The notes under the pieces: generated by a model
Told to the model about the DNA's origin: nothing
Databases searched by the model: none
What the model saw: only the letters and a program-made list of their open reading frames with translations
NCBI GenBank assembly: GCA_947462335.1
Contig: OX381715.1
Location: forward strand, 41,516,650-41,580,649
Direction: 5' to 3'
DNA from: Harmothoe impar
Lineage: Eukaryota > Annelida > Polychaeta > Phyllodocida > Polynoidae
Length of the DNA stretch: 64,000 bases
Part shown: piece by piece, positions 22,055-33,663 of the stretch
How the letters are laid out: every line of letters starts with the position of its first letter
Numbering within the stretch: position 1 is the first letter of the stretch
Translations under genes and position numbers: made by a program

Positions 22055-22310
22055 GTACTGATCAACTTCCTTAGTCAGTTTTTGGCTCCCTATACGAGCA
22101 ACCCAGGTTAGTTAATATTGTCAGACTGTTAAGTACTGACCAACCCACCTTAGTCTTCCACTTTTGAGTAAGTTCCTTTCAGTAAGGTATTAATCTTCTT
22201 CTTTTTTGAAATTAATGTTGTTTTACCTCAGTCCTTTTTGAATAGCCCTTGGTCATGCCTGACCAATGTCCCTATGCCTAACCTGGGATAGCTGCTACAA
22301 CCTAAAGCCC
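22055..22310 (+). repeat. Repeat present inverted at 40800-41010
   Basis: TGACCAACCCACCTTAGTCT and GGCTCCCTATA...CCCAGGTTAGTT occur here. They recur as reverse complements (AGACTAAGGTGGGTCGGTCA; AACTGACCTAGGTTGG) near 40915 and 40955. The right part, CTTGGTCATGCCTGACCAAT, also recurs at 20206. Confidence 0.65.
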
Positions 22311-22428
22311 GGTGCATTTAGCTTTTAGCTTTCTGTGTAGGATCCAACAATGTGTGACTGTTCATCTAAATCCATATGAAGACCTCAAAAATAATAACCT
22401 TACTTCATTTACACATTAGGAGGCACTA

Positions 22429-22673
22429 TAATCATGATCCCACGCAAACAAGTCATATGATATATGGGTGTGGAATAACGTAATACAACTGAGTATGGGG
22501 ATTGACACATATTCACTGTAAAGGGTAAATTGTTCATGCAGGGGGCTTATATAGAGGCCGTAAATGCCAGAGAAGCTGTCATCATTATAAGGTATACAAT
22601 GTACTTACATTGGGTTCAATGATATATAATGGGTGCTTCCTCGAAACTGGCTGTCAGCTTCAATTAGGACCAA
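22429..22673 (+). repeat. Interspersed repeat family E, copy 2
   Basis: Second copy of the family described at 15712-15960. It is diverged but collinear. Confidence 0.7.
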
Positions 22674-24582
22674 TGCCGTTGAACCATACACACATGATAT
22701 GGCTTTGTACCAAAATCCAAATGTCTAAGGCGCCCAACAAACAAGTTGTGTTTAGGTAACCCGATCTGCCCTATCATTTTGGCCCAACCCTAATTTTTTT
22801 TAGATTTACCTTGGTGTAGGGTACCTAATGACCCAAGGACCTACTAGTATCAGACTTATCACATGTTGTGGGATAAGAGGGGAGGATAGTCACATTGATG
22901 TGTCTTATTCTTTGTATAGCAGATAATGACAACATTCAGGAAATGATAATGCCCCAATTAGACTTTGTATATGGATAGTGGGTATATTAGTTACAATAAA
23001 CATGATAATTGGCAGTGGGAAATATGTCAACTGTAAGCATGTTGCAAATAAGAAGTATCCTTCCTTCAACTTACCTCATCATCTCAAAACATAATTTATT
23101 TAAAAAGAAATCGACCTACCTACCCTATTATTTTGGGCATGTTACCTGAACATGACTCATATTTGGTTTGGCCTAATTTTACCAAAGACCCATGAGCTGC
23201 GTTGAGTAGCAGACATTGACTGTCATTTAACCCTTTAGTGCGACATAATGCATTTATGCATCATGCCCTTGGTCGTTATGATGCATGAATGCAGCTCTGA
23301 CGAGTAGCTTGTCAGTGCTGCATTCAAGTGTCATACCGACCCTATGGGATTGAAACACCCCTGTAGGGTCGTCATAAGGCACCAATGCATCATGACGACA
23401 AACGTCATCTTTTAGCGAAATATGTAGCCTACTGAAACGGCTATTCAGAAAACACCTCGAAATAGTACATGCAGCATAATATTATGTATGTGTCAAGAGA
23501 TCAAGGTTAGACATTTCCAAACCCATAGGCTGTAAAATGCTGAATGTTCGTTGTTAGTTTATCAGCAGCAAGGCAGTGCTAGAGAGACATTTGCCAGAAC
23601 TGCATCTGTGCATCCTTTGTGAGTGTATAAACCCTGTCGGGCCAGACTGACGCGTTAATAGCACTGGCAAGTGACATGCCCGTGTCAGGATGGGGCTATT
23701 GTATTTAAGGAGTAGACGAGTCCAAATACACTTGAATACTTTTATTATAGAACGGATAGCTATTCAACTAGAGTATGGGGACTTGGTACTATGGTGCATG
23801 GTATAAGGAATACATGAGTTTGAGTTTAATGTGTTTTATGATGTAGAGTATAGTATAGGTTGATGAATGTGTTTCCTCAGGGCAGGAGAGTGGAAGACGG
23901 AGTGCTCCAACTCAATCCTCCCTCCAGCCTATCGGTAATCCATCTCAGGAGTGTTTGGACACCAATCATGGGGTATTTCGAAATATGTATGAGCTGATCC
24001 AGTAGGGGCCCAGAGGGTTTCCTCGATGATCGCACATACTAAATTCATGTATCACACAGAGAAATAGTTGCAGAATGTGAGAGGTAGCTGGAGGCATGAA
24101 TATGATGTCGTATTATGCTACACTGTGAATAGTGAACCCAAAAATATGTCTTTTTATACTGTAAAGCTAACAATAGATTATGCTGCCCATATACACTAAT
24201 ACGTAGTATAAACTGCAAACCCACAGCATAATCTACTGCCCTTTTACGCTAATACCATAGGTAGTATGTTACGGCCAGTGTTAAGGCCTTAACACTTTTG
24301 TTTTAGAACCACTAATCATAATTGTTATTATTCTAAATTGGGATACTATTATTATCATAAGCACTATACTATATAATTCTGACCTACATCCAAGCTAAGC
24401 TTAACCCCCCCCCCTCCTACTCAAGCACTCCCACCTGAGTTGAGACCAGGGGCTTCCGGTGCTTCCCCCCAACCCACCTGATCGATCCCCAGCCAATCAT
24501 ATTAGAGATGTCACCATAACCCATCAATAAGCAGATGACTGGTTGTGAAATTTAGCCTTGTCAGCAGCTCCTGATGTTCTAT
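22674..24582. other. Non-coding stretch with MITE pieces
   Basis: No gene is seen. 23227-23420 is a right-truncated M-family MITE starting TTAACCCTTTAGTGCGACAT, and 23590-23690 a weaker fragment. AATAGATTATGCTGCCC and AGCATAATCTACTGCCC near 24172 and 24223 form a loose inverted and direct repeat. Confidence 0.5.
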
Positions 24583-24654
24583 ATTGACTACCGGTAATTC
24601 TGGGTATGCAGGACACAAGGAATTATATGCACTTTGGGCTGGATTAAACCTGCC
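24583..24654 (-). repeat. Split direct repeat, 72-bp unit, terminal copy
   Basis: Identical to 24741-24812 except for one base. Begins ATTGACTACCGGTAATTCTG on the plus strand. It forms the 3' terminus of the retrotransposon. Confidence 0.9.
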
Positions 24655-24695
24655 TTTTTATTAACATGATTATTAACAATCCAGCTTGGCGCGCG

Positions 24696-24739
24696 AACAA
24701 CCTCGCCAATAGTGGAAACAAGGCTCACTCGTTTCTAAC
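24696..24739 (-). repeat. Split direct repeat, 48-bp unit, internal copy
   Basis: AACAACCTCGCCAATAGTGG starts the unit, which recurs at 28310-28357. The copies differ by a 4-base GATC-type insertion in the terminal one. It abuts the 72-bp unit at 24741, as expected for the inner junction. Confidence 0.9.
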
Positions 24740-24740
24740 C

Positions 24741-24812
24741 ATTGACTACCGGTAATTCTGGGTATGCAGGACACAAGGCATTATATGCACTTTGGGCTGG
24801 ATTAAACCTGCC
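24741..24812 (-). repeat. Split direct repeat, 72-bp unit, internal copy
   Basis: The second 72-bp unit, lying between the recombinase end and the internal 48-bp unit. Confidence 0.9.
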
Positions 24813-24869
24813 AACACCCTGACTTACAACAATATATCTCATACATACATACAAATTTATTATTTCCTA

Positions 24870-25791
24870 CACATTTCATCAGATACCATTTTGTCCAGAT
24901 TAGTTCTGGAAGATAAGGGCTTTGCTAAGTAGTTAAACTAGCCCAGTGTTAAACTAGCCCAGTCTCCCATCTGCCTACTGTCTTCTAAAGGAACACCACA
25001 ATGATGCAGAAAAACTGCACCTGAACGACGTAAAGAATGGCAACCAGCCCCTTTAACACCCATATAAATAGCAGAGAGCAAACTTTTAAGGTATTTATTT
25101 AGCACCGGATAAGTAAGAGGAACTGTAGCCCCTGAGACCTTTAGCATAAACACAGGTGAATCAGCAGTAACAGATGGACAGTCATTAAAATGATTTTTTA
25201 ACAAGGTTGCCGCACACAAAGGAGAACCCAGGGCATACGTAACAGGGACTAAATGCACACGCTGTCCATATTGGATGGTCTTGGAACTAGAAATCCTAAG
25301 TAATACACCCCAATGCATTAAGGTGAGAGAACTTCTACGCAAAAAATTACCCTCCGGCTTCAAATTATTTGGTACCAGATTACATTTCCTCAGCAAGGAA
25401 CGAAAGCTTGTGGCTATACACGCCCACATACATCTCTCGTTTACACTAAGACAATACACATACAAAACATATTCATTAGATTTTCCAGAGTCAAAGTAAC
25501 ACGGGTAGGCACAGGATCACCCAGTAACCGCCTGATACCTTTTAAAGTAGTGGAAAAAATGAAACTCAAGCAAATGTCGGATACATCATATCCAAAGTAC
25601 TTATTAAAGCTGATAACCCCTGACACATAATTATCTATGGTGACATAACAAAGTGAATCTGACAAAAATCCAATGAATTTACACATTATATCCACTGTAG
25701 TAGGAACAACCGCTACCATGATCAGGGCACAGAAAGAAATATATTTTTCCATTGAGACGCCTTGGTCTTCCACGTCGACTCTGCCCAACAA
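24870..25791 (-). pseudogene. Tyrosine recombinase (integrase) of the Ngaro-like element, broken
   Basis: It would join the circular DNA copy to the target by site-specific recombination. The first part (25791-25441) is an all-helical N-terminal core-binding-like segment. The second (25465-24938, 175 residues) carries the catalytic box HSLRRSGA (His 143, Arg 146) and LEDSRQMGDW (to residue 169), as in DIRS-order recombinases. Two frames are needed, so a frameshift lies near 25450. Just after GDWAS a 16-bp tandem duplication (CTAGTTTAACACTGGG, minus strand) shifts the frame to a stop. A Tyr-Leu pair that probably holds the catalytic Tyr is visible beyond it. Inactive as it stands. Confidence 0.8.
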
Positions 25792-25803
25792 TATGAGCGC
25801 ACC

Positions 25804-26240
25804 CTAGCTGCTTTTGCCTCCAACCTCTGACGCAACAGCAGTGCATCTGGAAAAACACAGACCCGTAGGTATTTTCATATTATTATCAGATAAACGAGAC
25901 AGAGCATCAGCAGTAATATTAAGCTTCCCTGGAACATGCACACACACAATATGGCAATTAAATAATCCACTCAGCCAAAATATCCCACGCAAAATAGACA
26001 TTGCAATATTATTTGAGCTTTTTCCCATATTAATACCCGTCACCACCTGAGTATCATCTGAATGGCAAATGACTCTGCAGTTCCTTCAAGCTGGCCCCAA
26101 CCTCCACAAAGATTCTATCATGGGGTAAAGTTCCTGCACATTGATATTGTCTGGGATGTCTTCTCCAGGGCAGTGGCAGAGTCTCCACCCCACACCGAGC
26201 CGAAACCTGAGCCGGACGCGTCCATATAAAAGTTCACAGT
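25804..26240 (-). pseudogene. RNase H domain of the Ngaro-like element, broken
   Basis: RNase H removes the RNA strand during reverse transcription. On the minus strand near 26230 the sequence encodes FYMDASGSGFGSVWGG, with the first catalytic Asp. Near 26060 it encodes SDDTQVVTGIN, and near 25900 HVPGKLNITADALSR, the standard closing motif. These pieces lie in more than one frame. The last is an 80-residue open frame at 26046-25804. The domain lies between reverse transcriptase and recombinase, with no methyltransferase between. Confidence 0.75.
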
Positions 26241-26384
26241 GTCCTGTACTCTGCGCTCTACCATCTTGGCTTCCCCATTAAACCAAGTGGCAAAGTCTCT
26301 CCACCAAGCTAAGTCCAGAAAAAGTTCTTGGAGAGGGTGATACGTCTCTTATTAGCTGAGAAGGCCGATAATAACCCAATAATT

Positions 26385-27270
26385 CTAATTAACAAAAACA
26401 TCGTCCAAATAGCAAAAACATTTGAAACCATTAGCGTTCATATACCTAGTGACAGCATCAGTGAGGCTAATGAATATGAAAGGCGAAGCTCGAGCCCCGA
26501 ACGACAAAAAATTATCTTCTATGTACACATTCCTGCCTCGTACACTCCAGGCCAGACCCTGGAACTTTCTATCACTTGGACGAATCATACATGTATGGTA
26601 CGCCGCCTCCACATCTGTTACAGCGAGAAAGCACCCTTGGGTGAGACAAATCTCATCTATGCTACAAAATTTGAAATTATTGAACGTACAATACATATGA
26701 TTATTAATAGAAATGCCCTCAGGCCTGCTAGGATCAGTGATGGGGCGGTACCCACCAAATGACTTTTCAACTGCTCCTAAGGCGTGAACACAATGAGCTT
26801 TCCTATCTACAATACTAAGCTTACCTAAACTCAGCTCTTTTACAATGATATCATCCATGAACTGGAAGGCTTCTCCGGTGGCAGAATTATATTAGGACAT
26901 TCATACGTAGATATATCAGCCTGAGGGTCAACAATTTGAAACCCATGCATAACCCTGTCTAACAGAAACAAGCTGTCAAAATCCCAATCATCATGAGTAC
27001 CGGTACAACCACCAGAGAGCATGGCCCTCCAACCACAGGGTTTGAATTGAGATACTACCCCTGCTACCGTATGTACACTGTTAATGTCCCATAAAGGCCT
27101 ATAACTAGCATAAGACAATAATGAAGAGTTAATACTGTCCGAGCAGATGATCTGATCGTCTCTAATAATGCCATAGGAGGCCACATCACCGGGGGGATCT
27201 TGAGTGAAGTCTACCGCTATCCTCCCCCGCCTGCTGCTGGTGAGCAAAAGGGGATGACGACTGGTAATGT
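26385..27270 (-). pseudogene. Reverse transcriptase of the Ngaro-like element, frameshifted
   Basis: Synthesises the DNA copy of the element. The upstream part (frame ending at 26840) holds WDFDSLFLLDRVMHGFQIVDP, cut here to its recognisable core, typical of the linker before DIRS-order polymerases. The main part (26858-26385, 157 residues) has YRPITDPSRP (37-46), the first catalytic Asp in AVTDVEAAYHT (Asp 82), a shortened FGARASPF turn and the YLDD box (150-153). The two parts overlap in different frames near 26850, which marks a frameshift. YLDD in place of the commoner YxDD variants is seen directly. The sequence runs on into the RNase H. Confidence 0.8.
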
Positions 27271-27902
27271 TGCTGTTGCTGGTCTTGACTTTGTTGATGG
27301 TACGACTGTTGCTGCGTCCTACTCTGCTGTTGCTGTGCCTGCTGTGTGCCGTTGCTGTAGCTACATCCCCCTTTTGCACAATGAGGGCCTCTGCATACAC
27401 AGCAAACGTGAAATTTATGACAGGGGCTGTAGTGGCAAGCTTTGAAATTCCAGCTCGCGCACACGTCATCTGGACACCAGATCCTCGGGGTTGAAGGCTT
27501 GCTGGAGCCACCACCTGGCTTCCCGGTCCGTGCTGAACCCTGAAGCATCTTCATCGCTTCCACGTAAGCCCGAGTGCTCTCTATACCAAAGTGTGTGGCG
27601 TTTGGGGTATGCTCTGCCGCCAGGTAATTAATCTGCCCAGAAGCCACTTTAGATGTGACATCATGTTCATATTTGGCTACAGCTTTCGGCATATATGTGG
27701 GACGGATCTCCTTGAGAGTAATATACTTAAAATGTTCCAGGTAGCCCTGCAAGTCGAATCTGGAGTCATTTGCCTTCAGCAAATTAGCACTCTCATCTTG
27801 TACGGGTAGACCTCCAGCGGTAGCGTCAGTGCCAGCCAGCCCTAACGCCTGTAAGCCTAATCCCACTGACTCCAGTCCTGCTTGAAGAGTCGATGCTGCC
27901 AT
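27186..27902 (-). CDS. Gag-like protein of the Ngaro-like element
   Basis: A 238-residue open frame, the longest in the element. A helical N-terminal half is followed by a Cys/His cluster (Cys 143, 148, 156, 161, 167, 170, 175, 180; His 165 and 174) of the kind seen in DIRS-order first proteins (a CCCH-like finger with a trailing knuckle). The tail is Gln/Ser-rich. It is presumed to package element RNA. The Met at 27902 may not be the true start, because coding similarity continues upstream in other frames to about 28300. Confidence 0.7.
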   Translation of the reverse strand: MAASTLQAGLESVGLGLQALGLAGTDATAGGLPVQDESANLLKANDSRFDLQGYLEHFKYITLKEIRPTYMPKAVAKYEHDVTSKVASGQINYLAAEHTPNATHFGIESTRAYVEAMKMLQGSARTGKPGGGSSKPSTPRIWCPDDVCASWNFKACHYSPCHKFHVCCVCRGPHCAKGGCSYSNGTQQAQQQQSRTQQQSYHQQSQDQQQQHYQSSSPFAHQQQAGEDSGRLHSRSPR

Positions 27903-28043
27903 GTTTGCGCCTTCTCCAGATGCCGCAAGTGACCCATCAGCATAGAGCGGTGAATCCCATGTCCACCTTCAGCTGCTTGATCGGCGACTGGCTCCCGTGG
28001 AATGAACCCTGGAGGAGGAACGACTGGCTTCTTCGTTGTTGTT

Positions 28044-28300
28044 TAGCTCCCGGCGCCGCCATCTTGGTTAGAAGCCAGTTCGGGCTTCGCATTTTCTGCA
28101 TTTATCGCCGCTAACCTGTCCTCCATGGCTTTTAATTCCATTCTGCGCTGTAAAATCACCTTCTTCTCCTCCGCCAGTTTAATTTGCTTAGCAATGTTCT
28201 CCTCACGTTCAATCGAAGGTGATCCCGGTTCCTCACTCTTACGCAGCTCAAAATCAGAGTCCCGGGTATCATCCAGAGTTTCCTTGGATCTGGTCGGGCT
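28044..28300 (-). pseudogene. N-terminal coiled-coil part of the gag-like protein, separated by frame breaks
   Basis: A minus-strand frame ending at a stop at 28044 encodes a highly charged segment (for example EEKKVILQRRMELKAMEDRL) that should form a coiled coil. It lies directly upstream of the gag frame but out of phase with it, so at least one indel separates them. Confidence 0.55.
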
Positions 28301-28309
28301 GCATTTTCA

Positions 28310-28357
28310 AACAACCTCGCCAATAGTGGAAACAAGGCTCACTCGATCGTTTCTAAC
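28310..28357 (-). repeat. Split direct repeat, 48-bp unit, terminal copy
   Basis: Marks the 5' end of the Ngaro-like element on the minus strand. Paired with 24696-24739. Confidence 0.9.
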
Positions 28358-29214
28358 AATAAAGAGCCATCAGTGGACTGGGGGCAGGACTAACCGGTAA
28401 GCCTGACACTGGACACTCAACATGTAAGGGAGGCACCTGGAGGAGGAGGCTGAGAGGAGCCTGTAGGAGGTACTTGTAGGAGAGATCTGGCAGAGGTAGA
28501 TATGACTTTAAGGTGACTATATATATGACTATAGTGGCTCAGTGTCATATATAACATCTGTCTTTAAACTACAGACAATAAAACTGTGTACTCTCAGCTG
28601 AGCAAGTTGTGTTTGGATCATGAAAAAAAGCTGAGCATTATATAACATTATCAAAAGACTTTGCACAAGCCTCGTATGGCACTAGACAAAGGATCATAAA
28701 TAGAACTTGAGCATTTCATAACTATCACACCCACAAATACATTATGTTAAGCTTGGCATGGCAGTACTAAGGATCATATATAGAACTTCCTCAACTACCC
28801 AAGGATACCAAGCTCCAAGGATAGACACATCGATGTCAGATTCTACTGCTCAGCTACATTTACTTTTAACAGTAACGAGGTCCCACGTCCATTCATGACT
28901 CATACATTGAGTATAATATATGCGAGCAAACGGTTTTAAGTATTTTCATTTTAGCAAAGCTTTATGATAGATGATATACGACTCCCTTACATGAGATCGG
29001 CAATCACGCACTATGAAGAGAGAGAAAAATAAATATAATATATGCATTCAATCACGACGATAGCCTTATAAAGCGGTGATTGATTCTAAAATATATTAAT
29101 ACAACAATACATACACAGGCTACATAGTGATCTCGCCATTTATCATAATGGATACCCTCTCAATCTACTCATCTAACCATAAACAGATGATAACTCTTTT
29201 ATCTTAAATGAGAT
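28358..29214. other. Non-coding stretch, nothing recognised
   Basis: GA-rich patch at 28435-28500 and a small TATATGACTATAGTGG palindrome-like patch near 28520. No gene. Confidence 0.45.
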
Positions 29215-29377
29215 ACACTGTAAATATTATTTGTAGGTACACATTAATATCTGCTGTAGTTTTATAGCATTTTCTGTAGATTTACAGCATATTCTACTGT
29301 GCACCCACAAAATATGGTGCACTTACAGAAGATTCTACTGTGCACAGGCAGAAAAGGCAAACAACTTTTTACAGTGT
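29215..29377. mobile_element. ACACTGTAAA MITE (163 bp)
   Basis: ACACTGTAAA at the left mirrors TTTACAGTGT at the right. The interior has TTCTACTGTGCAC twice and GTAGATTTACAGCAT. Non-coding. Confidence 0.65.
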
Positions 29378-30533
29378 GTCTATATCAATCAGTAATCATT
29401 TTTACATCATTCTATCCACCCCTTATGACATTCCAGCAGACTGAATGTTAACTAAGGCTTAGACAGCTTTTTATTCAGTAATATTATATATCTGTATACT
29501 GGTGGCCCTTATGTGCAAGTAGCACTAATTTGAGACACAGACCATGAGGCCCGGCCATGAGGGGATATGAACGTCTCACATCGTAACCTACAGTAACTCA
29601 TTTAAGTAGGGTGGCTGGAGGGTCTGGATGATCGTTCAATGCGTATCTGATCCTATGTTAAATGACCCTTTTATAATGGCTTGTCATTTCGGCTAGGGAG
29701 TAGATAGAGACTTACAGTGAATTGGTATATTGAGATATTGAATGGGTCAATCTCATATGAGCTGGAATAAACACAATAAATTGTATTACATAATGTAATC
29801 AAGGGGAAATGTTGACAGACCTTCACATTTCGAGCATGTTCTGAGCTCTATTAGTGAGTGATTTTCCCAACTGTCAGTTGGGAGAATTCACACTGCACGA
29901 AGGCAAATTCATATATCAATGCAATTCTTGTTTTTGTTATAATGGTATTGAATGCAGGTACACACCAGTAGGCTTTATTCTGTGCAGGTAAATTTATTTG
30001 TATGGTAGATAGAGCACTTAAAATAATATATTTGTAGCTTAAGATTTGGAAAGAAATTGTGAATTGGCAATTTTTGGCAAATTACCACATACAGATCTTA
30101 ATTAACTAAAATATGATACATTTTGCATGGAAATGATAGGCCCTAGCGACAGCCAGCGTCAGGGCATCTCCTAGGGGTCATATAGGGGGTCTGATACCCC
30201 AATCTCAAGTATTAACTTCATATTATAACACTAGAGGGCCTCTCTGCCATAGGGCTCTAGAGAGACTCAAGAATAGCAATTAGTGCATACTTTAGACACT
30301 GCGGCAGGCCTGGGCCATGGGGAAGGCCTTTGACCTATGTTTGTATTATGTACCTGCCTTCAGATCTGTCAGAAAGGTTGGAGGGGTGAGGTAAATGTTA
30401 TCAGCTACAGTGAGTAACTTAGTTACTGTATCAACATTACAATGGTAATTTGTTAAATGCGAATATTGAGCCATTCTAGACATACATGAAACATATGTGT
30501 CTAATTCATTAAAAAAAATCCTCCGGCCACCCT
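29378..30533. other. Non-coding stretch, nothing recognised
   Basis: No gene or repeat could be supported. Confidence 0.45.
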
Positions 30534-30762
30534 AATTTAAGGGCCGCATACAGCTTTAATCTGCTATACCTTAGTCCTTGTGGTAGACTCACGTATCACT
30601 ACGACCCGGCGGGAGTGTATCAACTCTGTAGTATTGGCATGATGCATGAATGCAGCTCTGGTCTGTTACTATCCAAGACTGCATGCATAAAGTTGCATTG
30701 ATACATCATGCTGCTTAAGGGCAAAATTAATTACTGTACTTTGAAGTCCTTAAAGGGTTACT
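30534..30762. mobile_element. TTAA hairpin MITE, family M
   Basis: TTTAAGGGCCGCAT at the left and GTCCTTAAAGGGTTA at the right enclose GGCATGATGCATGAATGCAG. Moderately diverged. Confidence 0.65.
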
Positions 30763-33148
30763 TCTGTTATGTTGAGGTAAGTGAGACAGATAGGGGGATT
30801 GCTTGATCATATATCTGTGCCCCAACTCTAATTACCTGGTATAACTCCCAGGGTCCCATCTAATTTGTAGTTCTTCCTCTTAAATAGAACTATGCAGATC
30901 TGCCTTATCTCTTATGTTATATTAGCTACATGGTAATGCGATTCAGTCCAGGGTGCCGGGTAAGGTTGTACTGCCCGTGAGACTTGTTTAGGGTAGATTC
31001 ATCATGAGGCGGACCCATACCCCGAGACGGACAGTGAACTTTAAGGTTATTCACGTACATTAAGATTAAGTTTTGCCTTTTTTGGAAAGAATAACACTTA
31101 ATCTTTACCATCATTCAAAAATAAAAAGCTTAAAATACCTGGATAACAACAAAATCAAGTGTTTGTCTCAAGGTATGTGTCCACCTCCAGGTTAATCTAC
31201 CCCAGATGATTGCCTCATATGAGAAGGTGAGAAAACAGCACTCTACACCTTATTACAGACTAGCTTGCGATGCCTACAAAGTAACTCAAGAGTCTAGGGT
31301 AGACCACCCATGAGATGACCAATTTAGCCTGCATTCTCTGCGACCTAGACTTTGAGGAAGCATCTTTTATAGAAAGAAATGTTATTTTACCACTATCATA
31401 GGCTTATTCTATTCCGAAGATATGTGATATTCTGATGAGTTAGATTATTTATTTGGACTATTTATTCTTTAAATGATCTTGTTTAAAAGCTTAGACCTAT
31501 ACTGGTCGATTTGGTACCATGACCTAACCACCCTGTACCATGACCCAACCACTCTGAGCACAGACCTATCGAAAGCACTGATTTGACAACAGACATAATG
31601 AACTATGTCGTTATTTTCATCAATATAGTTATGAGATACATCATGGTTATCTACATGTTCAGAGGGTATTGACAGCCATGACTGACAGCATATGTCTCAG
31701 TAGTTGCCTCATGGTTCAGTGGGGGTTTTCTTATGGTACCACTCTACTGTTCACCATAAATTGGTAAAAAATGGCATTGACATTTATAAATCTATAACAA
31801 TGAAAATCACATCATGTGTAAGAGATTCTACTTGTCATGAAAGAATCCTATATTGTATTATTTGGTTTAAGAAAACATATGATTATGGGGTTGTAAAAAG
31901 TATATTTTCTAGAAACCTGCATTGTAAAGAGCAGTAAATGCACATAGAATATGTCAAGTTTGATCGATCATATAAGATAGTAGAAATGATATTTTAAAGA
32001 TATGACTGCTGCTTGTGATAGGTTATTATCAATTGCAACATATCTGTAGCATTGAACATCTATGAAGATCCTAGAACACACTGATAAATGGCAGCATATT
32101 ATGTGGTCAGCTCATGATACCAATACACCAGCTAGTCATCTCATGGGCGGTCTACCCTATATATCATTGGTCTCACCCATTCTCAATGTCTATGTAATCT
32201 CACCTTCTGATTATGTACTTAAAGAAAATCTTGTTACTAAGCTGTGATAGCCATACCACTGATATGTTTACCTGATATGAAAGATTGTCATTAATTAAAG
32301 GGGTTCTAGCGGAAGGAATGCAACGCCCACATGCTAGGTTTAATGCATTTATTATGTTTTTGATGTAATTGTATTATTTTTCTCGAAATAGACACTTAAA
32401 AAAAGAGTCTGAAGTCACTCTATCACCATTCTATTTTAAAGGTCAACAACATTACTGTTTTTACAGTCTGGCCAGCCTATAGGGCACTAGCAGGATGCAG
32501 TAATTCTAGCTTGTGAGACCTTTAGCTGAAGCTAGTTCCTGACATGATTAAAATCGGAGATTTAGGGGCCATAAACCTTTTAGTTATAGCCCTCTGTTGT
32601 GGGTCCTTAGGTCATCTGTGACTCAACAAGCAAAAAGACCCATCCGCGGGGGATTTTTAGTACTGGCTTTGGCCACCAGGGGCCACCAGAAGGGCTAGAG
32701 AGTGCATAATTCAAGTAAAAATGCTCTAGGCTAATTTTTTGTGTAGAATTCAATAGGCTCATTATAATTATTCTATCTATACTGCAAACATTCCATATTT
32801 GGAATGCAAAAAGAACGTTTTCTATGGAAGATTAGCATATAAGACATTTTTTGGTTGCCATGGAAACCATTCCATTACACAAAATGGGAGATGAATTTAG
32901 ACTAAAAAATCCCATTTTATTTGGTTATTTATCAATAAAACAGATTTTTTATAATCATCGCTATCTATTATGGGATGCAATGCTTTTAGAGCTTATCTGC
33001 CATTTTCAGTTATTGATATGTACCAATCTTTGAAAATCAATTCCCACAAAACTACCAGGAATTTTCTAACTCATGATATCTCATTTTAAAGGGTATGACA
33101 CCAACTTTAAATACTAATTCCTCCCCGGATGGGTCTTTTCCCTAGCCT
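30763..33148. other. Long non-coding stretch; one X-box-like site
   Basis: No gene is seen. ACCATGACC(T/C)AACCAC is repeated at about 31517 and 31538. GGTTGCCATGGAAACC at 32853-32868 is an RFX-type X-box match. Several 60-77 residue open frames are without motifs. Confidence 0.45.
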
Positions 33149-33282
33149 GGTCACATCTGTCCAGATTGGGGGAGTGGTTAGGACTCTGGCCTACCAATCA
33201 ATGGGTCATGAGTTCAAATCCATGTCTAGGCCTTTTTGTTCACACAAAATTTTAGCACATATTTTTGGCAGGTCAAAAATTG
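33149..33282 (+). mobile_element. tRNA-like SINE, copy 1
   Basis: CAGATTGGGGGAGTGGTTAG resembles a pol III A box, and GAGTTCAAATCC a B box about 40 bases on. Five Ts follow, then a body (GTTCACACAAAATTTTAGC ... GGTCAAAAATTG) shared with copy 3. The anticodon arm does not fold convincingly, so this is a tRNA-derived element rather than a working tRNA. Confidence 0.65.
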
Positions 33283-33372
33283 TGAGAGTATACAATAGAT
33301 CCTTTACATGAGATAAATATTTAAAATGTAATCTAAAATGGTTTTGAATCAGTTGTATTTGAATATTTCTCA

Positions 33373-33450
33373 TGTCACCTGTTCGGATTGGGGGAGTGGT
33401 TAGGACACTGGCCAATCAATATCAGGAGTAATAAGTTCAAATCCATGACA
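33373..33450 (+). mobile_element. tRNA-like SINE, copy 2 (head only)
   Basis: GGATTGGGGGAGTGGTTAGG and AAGTTCAAATCCATGACA repeat the head of copy 1. The body is not recognisable after it. Confidence 0.6.
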
Positions 33451-33663
33451 TGGCAACACATCTTTTTCTATAGTTGTAGTTGTGGCTCCATGACACACAC
33501 CCAGATCGTTTTCTACAGTATTTTTTTATAGTTGGTAAGAAATAGTAATATTATTTACAACGAAAACCCGATGTAACAATACAAAACCATGTTAGATTAC
33601 ACTATAAATATCTATCTAGGATCTTTACAACCAAGTTGTTTACCAGTTGGCATTATTACAATT

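Larger units (their letters stand above)
24583..28357 (-). mobile_element. Tyrosine-recombinase retrotransposon with split direct repeats (Ngaro-like)
   Basis: Read on the minus strand, the order is a 48-bp repeat (28357-28310), gag-like region, reverse transcriptase, RNase H and tyrosine recombinase. Then come a 72-bp repeat (24812-24741), a second copy of the 48-bp repeat (24739-24696), 41 bp of spacer, and a second copy of the 72-bp repeat (24654-24583). That is the split-direct-repeat layout of Ngaro and PAT elements of the DIRS order. There is no room for the methyltransferase found in DIRS and PAT, so Ngaro-like is the better name. All main frames are broken. The element is about 3.8 kb. 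Confidence 0.85.

Noticed and set aside
25814..27494. Plus-strand frames across the retrotransposon
   Set aside because: Antisense shadows of the minus-strand polymerase, RNase H and gag regions.
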